Shown in pieces: positions 16,985 to 25,905 of a stretch of DNA of 45,525 nucleotides. Both the position numbers and the translations under genes were made by a program. Under the pieces are notes generated by a model. The model did not search any database. It saw nothing but the letters and a program-made list of their open reading frames with translations, and was not told where the DNA came from. This DNA comes from a virus, in the IMG/VR virus record IMGVR_UViG_3300020473_000049, positions 1 through 45,525 of that record. The stretch is one strand, 5' to 3'. The number at the start of each line of letters is the position of its first letter. The stretch's first letter is position 1.

Positions 16985-18769
16985 ATGTGTGGTATATACG
17001 GAATAACTGATCACGATCCTACTTTTATTCAAAATTATATTAAAACTTGTGACCATAGAGGACCCGACGGAAATAAAGTTTGGTGGGATCCAGACCACAA
17101 TGTAACACTTGGACATAATCTTTTAAGTATTATGGCAAATCCTCAACTATCAATACAACCATGGAAAACACCTAAAGGTAATACACTTGTATATAATGGT
17201 GAAATATTCAACTACTACGAACTAAAAGAAAAGTATAAAGGCAAAGGCTTTGCTGGTATTACAGGTTGTGATACAGAACTACTTGCTTGGGGACTAGACG
17301 AATTTGGATTGAGTTTTATAGAAGAGATAGATTCAATGCACGGGTTTGCTTACTATGAACCAAAGAAAAAACAAATTACATTAAGCAGAGATCATGCAGG
17401 AATAAAACCTGTGTACTATGCTGAAGTAAAACAAGGATTAGTGTTTGGTTCTGAAATAAAAGGTATGTTAGACAAAGTTCCTGGGTCAAGATCAGTTGAT
17501 AAACTAGCAATGAGTTGTTTAGCACACACAGGAATAAATGCTACACGTAATACAGTGTTTGGTAATATTAAAAAATTATTAGCAGGTGAAACACTAGTTT
17601 ACGATATACCAAATAAAAGAATCAAAAATATTAAAAGAATTTTTATAAAACCAAATAGCACTGAAAAGTTTAATCCAGAAGAGTTTAGAACAATGGGACA
17701 TAACACAGTTAAAATGTGTAGTATTGGACAAAGAAAAATTGGTGTATTCTTAAGTGGCGGGTTAGATTCTAGTTTAGTTGCACACGAACTTAATAAAATA
17801 ATGCCACCAGCACTTACGTTTACAAATAAAATGAATCCTAATGTTATAACTGAAGAAAATTTTAACAGTGATGCTAATGCGGCAAAAACACTTGCAGAGA
17901 TAGAAGGATACAAACATACTGAAATAGAAATTACTCCACAAAAAATGATTGAGTGTTGGGATGACTCAATGTATTTTATGGAGCAACCTATGTATAATCA
18001 AAGTGTGCCAATGTATTGTTACACTAACAAAGTTTTACACGAACATGGAGTTGTAGTTACAATGGCAGGAGATATGGGAGACGAAATACTAGGAGGTTAT
18101 CCAAAATATTGGAAAATGAAAGGTGCTGATTTTCTTGTAAGGCAAATTGGCAAACCAAAAATTGAATCATGGAGTGACATAGTAAGTTTATGGATGAACA
18201 GGATAAAAAGACCGTTGTTATTAGCAGACATTGGTGGAGACATAGACAAGAACGTAATAAAAGAAGAGATGCTAAAATTGTATCCTGATGACTTATACAA
18301 TCCAAAAGATCCAGTAAACTCTTATATGGCATTAGACTGTGTAACTCAAGTACCAGAAGAATTTTTTAATAGAAACGATAAATTTGGAATGGCTTATGGT
18401 ATGGAAGGACGTTTTCCGTTAGCAACTAAAATGTTTATGCAATATTGTATGAATATTCCAAGCAGTGAAAAAATTGGACCACAAAAAAGTCAAACAAAAC
18501 TTTTAACAAAAATTGCATATAAAAAACATCTACCTACACATATCATTAACAAATACAAAACAGGATGGACTGTTCCAATTGGGTATTGGTTAACAATGAA
18601 TATGAGTAAAGAAATTAAAAAGTTTTATGAATCTCGTTTGGGTGTAATTAATGCACACAACACAACTGCACATTTAAATATTGTTAAGGCAAGTCAAAAA
18701 GCAGGCAAGGCATTGTTACCTGCTTGGATAATTAATGACTGGCTTAAAACTTATAAAATAAAATTATGA
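16985..18769 (+). CDS. AsnB-like glutamine-dependent amidotransferase
   Basis: 594 residues, full length for class B asparagine synthetase. MCGIYG gives the N-terminal Cys nucleophile (C2) of the glutaminase, with RGPDG (about 25-29), YNGEIFN (70-76) and CDTEL. The ATP-pyrophosphatase loop FLSGGLDSSLVA lies near 254-265, and AGDMGDEILGGYPKYW and MEGRFPL follow as in the synthetase. It may make asparagine. In O-antigen loci, homologues amidate sugar uronates, which would suit its place between glycosyltransferases. It overlaps the next gene as ATGA-type. Confidence 0.9.
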   Translation: MCGIYGITDHDPTFIQNYIKTCDHRGPDGNKVWWDPDHNVTLGHNLLSIMANPQLSIQPWKTPKGNTLVYNGEIFNYYELKEKYKGKGFAGITGCDTELLAWGLDEFGLSFIEEIDSMHGFAYYEPKKKQITLSRDHAGIKPVYYAEVKQGLVFGSEIKGMLDKVPGSRSVDKLAMSCLAHTGINATRNTVFGNIKKLLAGETLVYDIPNKRIKNIKRIFIKPNSTEKFNPEEFRTMGHNTVKMCSIGQRKIGVFLSGGLDSSLVAHELNKIMPPALTFTNKMNPNVITEENFNSDANAAKTLAEIEGYKHTEIEITPQKMIECWDDSMYFMEQPMYNQSVPMYCYTNKVLHEHGVVVTMAGDMGDEILGGYPKYWKMKGADFLVRQIGKPKIESWSDIVSLWMNRIKRPLLLADIGGDIDKNVIKEEMLKLYPDDLYNPKDPVNSYMALDCVTQVPEEFFNRNDKFGMAYGMEGRFPLATKMFMQYCMNIPSSEKIGPQKSQTKLLTKIAYKKHLPTHIINKYKTGWTVPIGYWLTMNMSKEIKKFYESRLGVINAHNTTAHLNIVKASQKAGKALLPAWIINDWLKTYKIKL

Positions 18770-19635
18770 AATACAAAGTAATTACAACATTTAAACCTGG
18801 AGACTGGGACAAGTATTCAAAACGAATGGTTGAGTCTGTTTTGCAAAGATGGCCCAACGTTGCAATTACAGTTTACTATCAAGGTAAGCAACCTGTATTG
18901 GACGACAAAAGAATAGATTGGATTGATATTGATAAAGCAAATCCAAACTTACACAATTTTAGAGAAGATTATAAAAATGATCCTGTTGCTAATGGTCAAC
19001 TTGAGGGTATTCCTAATGGCGTAAGACGTTCGCCACGTTTAGCAACTGAAGGCGGTAGAGATGCTTTTAAAGAATCTTATTTGTGGAATGCAGTAAAATT
19101 TAGTTACAAAGTATCATGTATTACACACGCAATAAGAAACAATCAAAATTATGACTATGTTATATGGCTCGATGATGACACATATACATTCAGAGACATA
19201 CCTAAAAGTTTTATAGAAGAACTGTGTCCAAACAACACACTAGTTACATATCTTGGCAGAGAAAATAAAATAGGCAGTAACAAATATCCAGAATGTGGAC
19301 TTGTTTGTTACAATATTAAACATCCATTAGTACAAAATTTTGTTACAGATTGGGAAAAACTTTATACTTCTGCAAGTATATTTGACTTACTTGAATGGCA
19401 TGATTCATTTCTATTTTGGCACATGACTAAAGAATATAAACAAAAACATAATGCAAAAGTAAATGATATTGGTTATTCTAAAGGTGTAAAAGGACATCAT
19501 GTTTTTGTTAATAGTGAACTTGGACTTTACATTGATCACTTTAAGGGAGATAGAAAAACTTTTAAAAGTTCACGTGCAGAAGATATTAGAAAAACACCTA
19601 AAATGACAAAAGTTGATTACTGGAAAAATAAATGA
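18766..19635 (+). CDS. GT-A-type glycosyltransferase (paralogue of the gene at 43857)
   Basis: 289 residues. A conserved core AVKFSYKVSCITHAI is followed by YVIWLDDDTYTF (DxD-like metal site), YLGR, ECGLVCYN and NSELGLYIDHFKG. These blocks appear in the same order in the protein at 43857-44729, so the two are paralogues. They resemble small GT-A transferases of phage and bacterial polysaccharide loci. The start overlaps the AsnB-like stop and its stop overlaps the next ATG. Confidence 0.78.
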   Translation: MKYKVITTFKPGDWDKYSKRMVESVLQRWPNVAITVYYQGKQPVLDDKRIDWIDIDKANPNLHNFREDYKNDPVANGQLEGIPNGVRRSPRLATEGGRDAFKESYLWNAVKFSYKVSCITHAIRNNQNYDYVIWLDDDTYTFRDIPKSFIEELCPNNTLVTYLGRENKIGSNKYPECGLVCYNIKHPLVQNFVTDWEKLYTSASIFDLLEWHDSFLFWHMTKEYKQKHNAKVNDIGYSKGVKGHHVFVNSELGLYIDHFKGDRKTFKSSRAEDIRKTPKMTKVDYWKNK

Positions 19636-20504
19636 AAATAAGTTGTTTTACAAGATACGGACCACTTAATTCTAAACCTATATTTGGTTCTTTAATAAAA
19701 AGTATGCAAGATGCTGGCGATACAGTTCTTATAGATAAAGACGACAACTGTGATGTAGCAGTAATATGGTCGGTGTTATGGCAAGGTAGAATGGCTCATT
19801 ATCGTCCAATATGGGAGAACTACCGAACAAAAAATAAACCTGTTATAGTAGTTGAAGTTGGTGGAATAAAAAGGAACGAAACTTGGAAAATTGGAATTAA
19901 TGGTATTAACAGAGAAGCAGATTTTGTTAACAAAGATGTTGATGGTGAACGTTGGAAAAAATTTAATATAGATCTTAAACCATGGACACACGTAGGTGAA
20001 GAAATAATTATTTGTGGACAACATCACAATAGTCATCAATGGAGAAATAATCCTCCAATGCAAAAATGGTTTGAACAACAAATTACAGAGATAAGAAAAT
20101 ACAGTAAAAGAACAATAGTAATTAGACCACACCCAAGAAATAATATACACATAGACACTAAAAAGTTTGAAAATGTAAAAGTAGTTCATCCTGTTAGAGA
20201 TAGAAATACATATGACGATACCGATTTTAACAAGAGATTAAAAAGTGCTTGGGCCGTTGTTAACTATTCAAGTAATCCTGCTATGCAATCTGTGTTTAAT
20301 GGTGTGCCTGTATTTGTTTCAGAGGCTAGTTTAAGTTATGATGTTGGTAATAAATCACTTGCTAATATTAATAATCCAGAAAGACCAGATAGACAAACAT
20401 GGGCAAATCAGTTAGCATATACTGAATGGTGGCCAGATGAGATAGCAAAAGGTAAACCATGGAAAAGAATTAAAAAACAATTAGAGGAAAAATATTTAAA
20501 ATGA
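19632..20504 (+). CDS. GT-B-like polysaccharide transferase, paralogue 4
   Basis: 290 residues. TIVIRPHPRNN (RxHP), AVVNYSSNPAMQSVFNGVPVF, LANINNPERPDRQTW and LAYTEWWPDEIAKG repeat the family signature. The N-terminal half (ISCFTRYGPLNSKPIFGSL) is closest in layout to paralogue 3. Overlaps of 4 nt on both sides show one operon. It probably transfers a different sugar from its sisters. Confidence 0.75.
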   Translation: MKISCFTRYGPLNSKPIFGSLIKSMQDAGDTVLIDKDDNCDVAVIWSVLWQGRMAHYRPIWENYRTKNKPVIVVEVGGIKRNETWKIGINGINREADFVNKDVDGERWKKFNIDLKPWTHVGEEIIICGQHHNSHQWRNNPPMQKWFEQQITEIRKYSKRTIVIRPHPRNNIHIDTKKFENVKVVHPVRDRNTYDDTDFNKRLKSAWAVVNYSSNPAMQSVFNGVPVFVSEASLSYDVGNKSLANINNPERPDRQTWANQLAYTEWWPDEIAKGKPWKRIKKQLEEKYLK

Positions 20505-21124
20505 CAGATAAAAAGTTTTTAGTACAGTCTTTTAATAAAGTTAAAAGTGTAACAACACTTGATCAATTCTACGAACAATGTAAAAGTTCAATGGATCGTC
20601 ATTGGGAATCTACATATGAGTCTAATAAAGATATTCTTCAAGATAAAAAATGTGTTGACGTTGGGATTTGGTTAGGAATTTCTAATGCTTATGCTTTAGA
20701 AAAATTTAATTTACAAACAACACACGGTATTGATCCAAACAAAGATTTTATAAAAGTGTGTGCCAAACTACTACCAAACACAAAATTTTATAGTACAATA
20801 GACGAAGTAGATGAAACTATTGATACAGATGTTCTTTTTATGCTTGGATTGATTCCGTTTTTTGGAACACAATGGAAAGAACATTTAAATCGTATTTTGC
20901 AAAAAATTAATGCAAACTACATAATTCTTCGTCATCAAACTTATGATGAGACAGAAGGTAGTTTTACAAACCCAAAAGAATATAACGTATTAGGACTAAC
21001 TGATTACAGCACGTCTGCTGATGTAGATGATGTGGTTTGGTTTTTGCAAAACCAAGAATGGCTGTTAACAAAAAAACAAGAAAACGTTTATACATTTAAA
21101 AAATATGGACAGAAAACATTATAA
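20501..21124 (+). CDS. class I SAM-dependent methyltransferase
   Basis: 207 residues. KCVDVGIWLGISNAYALE (about 50-67) is a SAM motif I, THGIDPNKDFI is motif II, and DVLFMLGLIPFFG falls at motif IV. No substrate domain is recognisable. In this island a sugar O-methyltransferase is the simplest reading. It overlaps its neighbours by 4 and 20 nt. Confidence 0.7.
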   Translation: MTDKKFLVQSFNKVKSVTTLDQFYEQCKSSMDRHWESTYESNKDILQDKKCVDVGIWLGISNAYALEKFNLQTTHGIDPNKDFIKVCAKLLPNTKFYSTIDEVDETIDTDVLFMLGLIPFFGTQWKEHLNRILQKINANYIILRHQTYDETEGSFTNPKEYNVLGLTDYSTSADVDDVVWFLQNQEWLLTKKQENVYTFKKYGQKTL

Positions 21125-21884
21125 TCAAGTTAATTGGCGTAGAAAAGCAAGACACAAAGAGCCAATTGAATGGCAACCTTATACGGGTGAAACTATTACT
21201 GTTAATACAATTCTTCGTAAAGGTAAAAAAATTATAGAAAAAGGATACTACGAAGACCGAGTTAAAGCAGTTCCTAGAGGTAATGCTTATATTATAGGAA
21301 ACGGTCCTTCGCGTAAAGATTTTGATTTAACTACGTTAAAAGCAACAGGACAAACCTATGGTTGTAATGCTTTATATCGAGATTTTATTCCAGATTATAT
21401 TTTTAGTATTGATGCACAGGTAACAAATACAATGGTTAAAGACAAAGTATATGAAAAATGTTTTCACTATGCTCCGTCACTTGAAGTTAATCGACACCCT
21501 AAAGGTGGGCCGCCTGTGTTACATTTAATTCCAGACAATCCATATTCCATAAGTGGCAACCAAGCAATTTGGACTGCCTGTGTACACGGACACAAAAATT
21601 TATATCTAATAGGGTTTGACTTTAGAGACTATGGCAAAAATCAACTTAATAACATATACCAAGACACTGAACATTATGGTCCTAGGCATGGTGATACAAT
21701 ATTTGATAATTGGTTAAAATGGTATAGGGATCATCTTAAGCAAAGACCTTATTGTAATTTTACAATAGTCCACGATAATCCGCCTGAATACTTACACAAC
21801 GTACAAACAGGATATGATGTTGGAAATAGTTTTTTAATGACTTATAAAGAGTTTAACGATAAAGTCTTAAACCAACCTGAGTAA
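21105..21884 (+). CDS. Maf/DUF115-like glycosyltransferase-type protein
   Basis: 259 residues. AYIIGNGPSRKDFDL (about 61-75), TYGCNALYRDFIPDYIFSIDAQ and SGNQAIWTACVHGHKNLYLIGFDF match the GxGPS / D-x-D pattern of the MAF_flag10 (DUF115) fold, whose characterised members transfer nonulosonic acids to flagellin. Here it might attach a sugar to a phage or host surface protein. It is the last gene of the rightward arm and converges by 32 nt with the SprT-like gene. Confidence 0.6.
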   Translation: MDRKHYNQVNWRRKARHKEPIEWQPYTGETITVNTILRKGKKIIEKGYYEDRVKAVPRGNAYIIGNGPSRKDFDLTTLKATGQTYGCNALYRDFIPDYIFSIDAQVTNTMVKDKVYEKCFHYAPSLEVNRHPKGGPPVLHLIPDNPYSISGNQAIWTACVHGHKNLYLIGFDFRDYGKNQLNNIYQDTEHYGPRHGDTIFDNWLKWYRDHLKQRPYCNFTIVHDNPPEYLHNVQTGYDVGNSFLMTYKEFNDKVLNQPE

Positions 21885-22320
21885 ACTTATCTCTAAAAGA
21901 ATAAAATTTTTCGTTATGGTTAGAATATGGGTCTTTCATGACTTGCATTTGATATAAATGTACCATTTCGTGTGCTAATGTTTCAATAAAGTCTTTCCAT
22001 TTTGGAAATTTACAATGTAATTCAATTCTAAAGAATACTTCTGTTTTATAGAAGGGAATAATTCTTTGATTGAACGTACCTTTTCTACAATGTCTATTGT
22101 CCCAATCAGCAACACATCTGCCCCAGTCGTGATGTAGTTTCTTAATTTGTATTTCGCAACCACTTAATCTATTGTTGAATAGCAACTGATTTAATCTTCT
22201 ATACCAGTGTGCCGCAACTAACGGAGTGGGTTTATATGCAGTCACTCCTTCTTTAACAGTTAGAGTTCTCTTAAACTGTTTTTTTAGTGTTTTTCTTTGA
22301 CTTTTTACACGTTTTTTCAT
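21853..22320 (-). CDS. SprT-like zinc metalloprotease-domain protein
   Basis: 155 residues. HEMVHLYQ gives the HExxH zinc site (H117, E118, H121) and SNHNEKFYSF supplies the third His (H135), the SprT/Spartan layout. A basic N-terminus (KKRVKSQRKTLKKQFKR) suits DNA or RNA binding. Related cellular proteins cleave DNA-protein crosslinks; a phage version might do so or process phage proteins. It is divergent from the replication operon at 22371, and its end overlaps the glycan island. Confidence 0.8.
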   Translation of the reverse strand: MKKRVKSQRKTLKKQFKRTLTVKEGVTAYKPTPLVAAHWYRRLNQLLFNNRLSGCEIQIKKLHHDWGRCVADWDNRHCRKGTFNQRIIPFYKTEVFFRIELHCKFPKWKDFIETLAHEMVHLYQMQVMKDPYSNHNEKFYSFRDKFTQVGLRLYR

Positions 22321-22323
22321 AGG

Positions 22324-22351
22324 TTGACAAAAATTACCATTATGTTATACT
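22324..22351 (+). promoter_or_regulatory. sigma70 promoter of the HARP-like gene / uvsW operon
   Basis: TTGACA (22324-22329), 16-nt spacer, TATACT (22346-22351). Start of transcription expected near 22358, 13 nt before the first ATG. It drives the rightward replication operon in early infection by motif inference. Confidence 0.78.
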
Positions 22352-22370
22352 ATTAATTATCTAGAAACAC

Positions 22371-23717
22371 ATGAGCGAAATGCATACAGAAAACCCAAAA
22401 ACTATTAACGAAGCACTTAAAATATTAGCATATAATGATTATTTTTGGCACCATGGCCCAAAAACGCCAAATACACTGATTAAGCCTCATCACAAAGATT
22501 TTGAAACTGTAAAATCTCTAGCGGAGGCTCAGTATGCTTGGACTGAAAAACAGGCCAAATTAGCACTGGTAATTCTCAAAAGATACCTAACAAAGTTTCA
22601 AAAACATGGTATGGATATTAAAAGTTTATTAGATAGTCCAAAATATGAAGAGCCTTTTAGGGTAATAAGTTTTGTAAAAAGCATAGAAAAATATATTGAC
22701 GACACAGACGAAGAACCAAAAATAGAACTACGTTTTCCTTACAATAAAAAAATTGTTACGTTAATTAGACATCTAAAAGATAAAAAAGGATTACCGGGTG
22801 GATATGCAAAATACGAAGGTGAATCTAAAGTGTGGACGTTTAAACAAACTGATGTTACAACATATTATCTAACTTTAATTGCAATTAGATACGATTTTAA
22901 ATTTGTTGATCAAACATTACTTGATGATTACTACACAGTAAGAAAAGAAATTGAAGGCTACAAACAACCTAAAGCAAGACTTATTGGAGACCAGATTGTA
23001 ATTGATAATGCATCTGAATCATTAGACGAGTATTGGAATAACAATTTAAAAGATAAAAAAATATTATTACAAGTTGATAGTTTAAAAAACTTTGGTATTG
23101 ATCCTAGAAATATTAAAGTTAAGGCCTGGTCAAAACTAGGTGGCAAAATTGCTCACGGAAGTTATCATAAACTATGGATTGACCGAAACGAATACAGCAG
23201 AGATGATGTACTTGCAGGACTATCAGAACTAGATTGTTTTCCTATTGTTATGCCTGTAAGTGGCGATCCTAATTCAAAAGAAGATGCAGATGAATGGTCA
23301 CAATGGTTAAAAACATTTGAACGCCATGGTATAGAAAACAAAAATATGTCTTTTGGTTTTGATATTAAAGAACCAAAAAAACCAACAGAAGAACACTGCG
23401 AATACAACGATAATATTGTAGGTAAAATGGAAGAATCACAATTCCAAATATTATATGAAGTTCATCAATTGAGTAAACAATTCAAATATATTGACAAAGA
23501 AACAAAAGTAATATTTGTAAGAAATAGAATACCAAGAGCATTAATAAAATCAAAAATAAAACCAAAAGCATCACTAATTGCTATAGGCGGCGGTTATTAC
23601 ACTGCTGGAACAGACAACCTAAAAAGATTTCTTGATTCTTTACCTAAAACGTTGTATTATAATGATCATAGGCCATCAAGTTGGGAATGGCATGATAACA
23701 TTATAATAAAACTATGA
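22371..23717 (+). CDS. HARP-like phage protein preceding uvsW, function unknown
   Basis: 448 residues with no helicase motifs. Two regions (about 118-178: ELRFPYNKKIVTLIRHL, then GYAKYEGESKVWTFKQ) recall HARP-type repeats that in SMARCAL1-like proteins help anneal DNA: a beta strand, a helix and a conserved Trp. It ends 4 nt inside uvsW, so the two are translated together, and it may give UvsW its substrate specificity. This role is an inference; otherwise the protein is unrecognised. Confidence 0.6.
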   Translation: MSEMHTENPKTINEALKILAYNDYFWHHGPKTPNTLIKPHHKDFETVKSLAEAQYAWTEKQAKLALVILKRYLTKFQKHGMDIKSLLDSPKYEEPFRVISFVKSIEKYIDDTDEEPKIELRFPYNKKIVTLIRHLKDKKGLPGGYAKYEGESKVWTFKQTDVTTYYLTLIAIRYDFKFVDQTLLDDYYTVRKEIEGYKQPKARLIGDQIVIDNASESLDEYWNNNLKDKKILLQVDSLKNFGIDPRNIKVKAWSKLGGKIAHGSYHKLWIDRNEYSRDDVLAGLSELDCFPIVMPVSGDPNSKEDADEWSQWLKTFERHGIENKNMSFGFDIKEPKKPTEEHCEYNDNIVGKMEESQFQILYEVHQLSKQFKYIDKETKVIFVRNRIPRALIKSKIKPKASLIAIGGGYYTAGTDNLKRFLDSLPKTLYYNDHRPSSWEWHDNIIIKL

Positions 23718-25183
23718 GTTCGTGTAAATTAGTAATTAAAGACGAAGTAAACGTAAAATTTGAGAATCTAGATCTTAAATGGAGACAACGTTTACACAAT
23801 AAATTCAAATACCAAGTTCCATATGCATTTCATTTACCCTCTGTTAAGTTAGGCAGATGGGATGGTAAAATTGCATTTTTTGGTTTAGGTGGTACAACAT
23901 ATTTGAGTCTTGTTGAACAAATACTTCCTATACTTGAAGAAGCAGGAGTATATGTTGACTTTGAGGATCAAAGAACTAAACACGATTTTCAATTTAATGC
24001 AATAAACAAAGATTATTTGTCTAATATACAATGGCCAGAGAATCATCCATGTGCTGGACAAAATATAGAATTAAGAGACTATCAAGTGGAAACTATAAAC
24101 AAGTTTATAGAAAACCCACAATGTATACAAGAGATCGCCACTGGTGCAGGTAAGACCATTATTACTGCGGCACTGTGCCAGTTGGTTGAACCTTATGGAC
24201 GTACAATAACAATAGTTCCAAACAAAAGTTTAGTTACACAAACAGAAGAAGACTTTCTTGCTTGTAATTTAGATACAGGTGTTTATTTTGGAGATAGAAA
24301 AGAAGTAGGAAGATATAACACAATAGCAACTTGGCAATCTTTAAATGTATTAGAAAAAAGATCAAAAGATCAACACAGCACTGAGTTTAAAGAATTTTGC
24401 GAAGGTATTAATACTGTAATAATAGACGAAGTACATATGGCAAAAGCAGATGTGCTTAAAAGATTATTAACAGGACCATTTGCACACTGCGGTATACGTT
24501 GGGGATTAACAGGCACAGTACCTAAAGCAGAATTTGAATTTATGGGTATTAAAGTTTCTATTGGTGAAGTTATAAACAAACTTCCTGCTAAAGAATTACA
24601 AGACAAGGGTGTACTTGCACAATGCCATGTAAATATTTTACAAACACAAGACCACCCAATGTTCAAAAACTACCAAGAAGAATTAAAATGGCTAACTACG
24701 GATAGCAACAGGATGACCTGGATTGCACAAACTATAAAAGATATTTCTTCATCAGGAAACACACTAATTTTAGTAGACAGAATATCCGCGGGAGAAATAC
24801 TACAAAAAAAATTAAAAGATTCTGTGTTTATATCAGGATCAACTAAAAATACAGAAAGGAAAGAACACTACGATGAAGTGTCTACAACACAAAACAAAAT
24901 CATTATTGCGACTTATGGGGTCGCATCTGTTGGTATTAATATTCCTAGGATATTCAATCTTGTTCTTATTGAACCTGGCAAGTCTTTCGTAAGAGTTATA
25001 CAGAGCATAGGACGAGGTATTCGTAAAGCAGAAGATAAAGACAATGTGCAGATTTGGGATATTACCAGCAGTTGCAAGTTTGCAAAAAGACACTTAACAC
25101 AAAGAAAAAAGTTTTACAAAGAGGCAAATTATCCGTATAATATAGAAAAGATAGATTATGAAAATCCTTACACTGGAAAATAG
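23714..25183 (+). CDS. uvsW: UvsW-like SF2 DNA helicase
   Basis: 489 residues, close to T4 UvsW (503). An N-terminal beta-rich DNA-binding domain (1-110) is followed by Walker A ATGAGKT (142-148), DEVH box (238-241), GLTGT motif III, and the C-terminal VIQSIGRGIRK motif VI. UvsW unwinds R-loops and branched intermediates and helps the switch to recombination-dependent replication. The next ORF begins 26 nt before its stop. Confidence 0.94.
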   Translation: MSSCKLVIKDEVNVKFENLDLKWRQRLHNKFKYQVPYAFHLPSVKLGRWDGKIAFFGLGGTTYLSLVEQILPILEEAGVYVDFEDQRTKHDFQFNAINKDYLSNIQWPENHPCAGQNIELRDYQVETINKFIENPQCIQEIATGAGKTIITAALCQLVEPYGRTITIVPNKSLVTQTEEDFLACNLDTGVYFGDRKEVGRYNTIATWQSLNVLEKRSKDQHSTEFKEFCEGINTVIIDEVHMAKADVLKRLLTGPFAHCGIRWGLTGTVPKAEFEFMGIKVSIGEVINKLPAKELQDKGVLAQCHVNILQTQDHPMFKNYQEELKWLTTDSNRMTWIAQTIKDISSSGNTLILVDRISAGEILQKKLKDSVFISGSTKNTERKEHYDEVSTTQNKIIIATYGVASVGINIPRIFNLVLIEPGKSFVRVIQSIGRGIRKAEDKDNVQIWDITSSCKFAKRHLTQRKKFYKEANYPYNIEKIDYENPYTGK

Positions 25184-25661
25184 AACATACACATTAGAAA
25201 AAATACCTGAATATGTTGATGAACAATTAAGATTTGCTGTAATGGATAATTCAGATCCTGAGAATCCAGATTTCTTTTACATACCTTTAATATTTTTAGA
25301 AAGTTTTAATGCTCCGGCGGCAGTGTTACAAATAGGAAAATATAAAATAAAAATGCCTTTGGATTGGAAAATGTTAATAGGTGAGCAAGGACAACCAGAA
25401 ATGCACGTGCTACCAATCACAAGTTTAAATGATAGAGGGTTTGATGCATTCACATTTAATCCATTATCAAGTGCTAAACCAGATTTCTTTCCTATTGATG
25501 TTGTAGATATTTACACTGAGGTTAAATGGTATTTTCCTAAAATTAAATCAGGACAACTACTTGCTGTTCCTTTAACAAACGGACCAACACCTATTTGTGC
25601 TTATTTTGTAAAAGATATTTCAAGACAATGTGAAATGGTTGATTATGGCTCGGTCTGGTAG
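25158..25661 (+). CDS. uvsW-linked phage protein, unknown function
   Basis: 167 residues, mostly beta-strand in appearance (FFYIPLIFLESFNAPAAVLQIGKYKIKMPL) with no enzyme motif. It overlaps uvsW by 26 nt and the next gene by 17 nt, so it is part of the replication operon. Position suggests an accessory or regulatory role for late transcription or replication, but I do not recognise the family. Confidence 0.7.
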   Translation: MKILTLENRTYTLEKIPEYVDEQLRFAVMDNSDPENPDFFYIPLIFLESFNAPAAVLQIGKYKIKMPLDWKMLIGEQGQPEMHVLPITSLNDRGFDAFTFNPLSSAKPDFFPIDVVDIYTEVKWYFPKIKSGQLLAVPLTNGPTPICAYFVKDISRQCEMVDYGSVW

Positions 25662-25905
25662 AAAGCACGTCAGCATTGAAGCACCGGTAATGAAAATACA
25701 AGGTGCATATGTTTGGATGGATAGATATTGGCCGGTGGATTTGTTTACGTGGATGAGAAAAGAAAAAATGCAATTTACAGAATTAAAAATGAGAAATAAT
25801 AAACTTACACTCTATTTTCCAACAGCAAAAGAGTGTACAATGTTTGGATTAAAATATGACAGAGAAAAGCAAAAGGAAATTTTTCGAACTTCGGAATGGT
25901 CTTAA
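25645..25905 (+). CDS. small basic phage protein, unknown function
   Basis: 86 residues from ATG 25645. Basic N-terminus MARSGRKHVSIE, several Trp (VWMDRYWPVDLFTWMRK) and a strand-rich C-terminus (KLTLYFPTAKECTMFGLKYD). No known fold identified. It overlaps both neighbours and belongs to the same transcript. Confidence 0.65.
   Translation: MARSGRKHVSIEAPVMKIQGAYVWMDRYWPVDLFTWMRKEKMQFTELKMRNNKLTLYFPTAKECTMFGLKYDREKQKEIFRTSEWS

Noticed and set aside
19776-20189. 137-codon frame on the minus strand
   Set aside because: Wholly inside the GT-B paralogue gene, Phe/Tyr-rich composition, no start signal: an antisense shadow.
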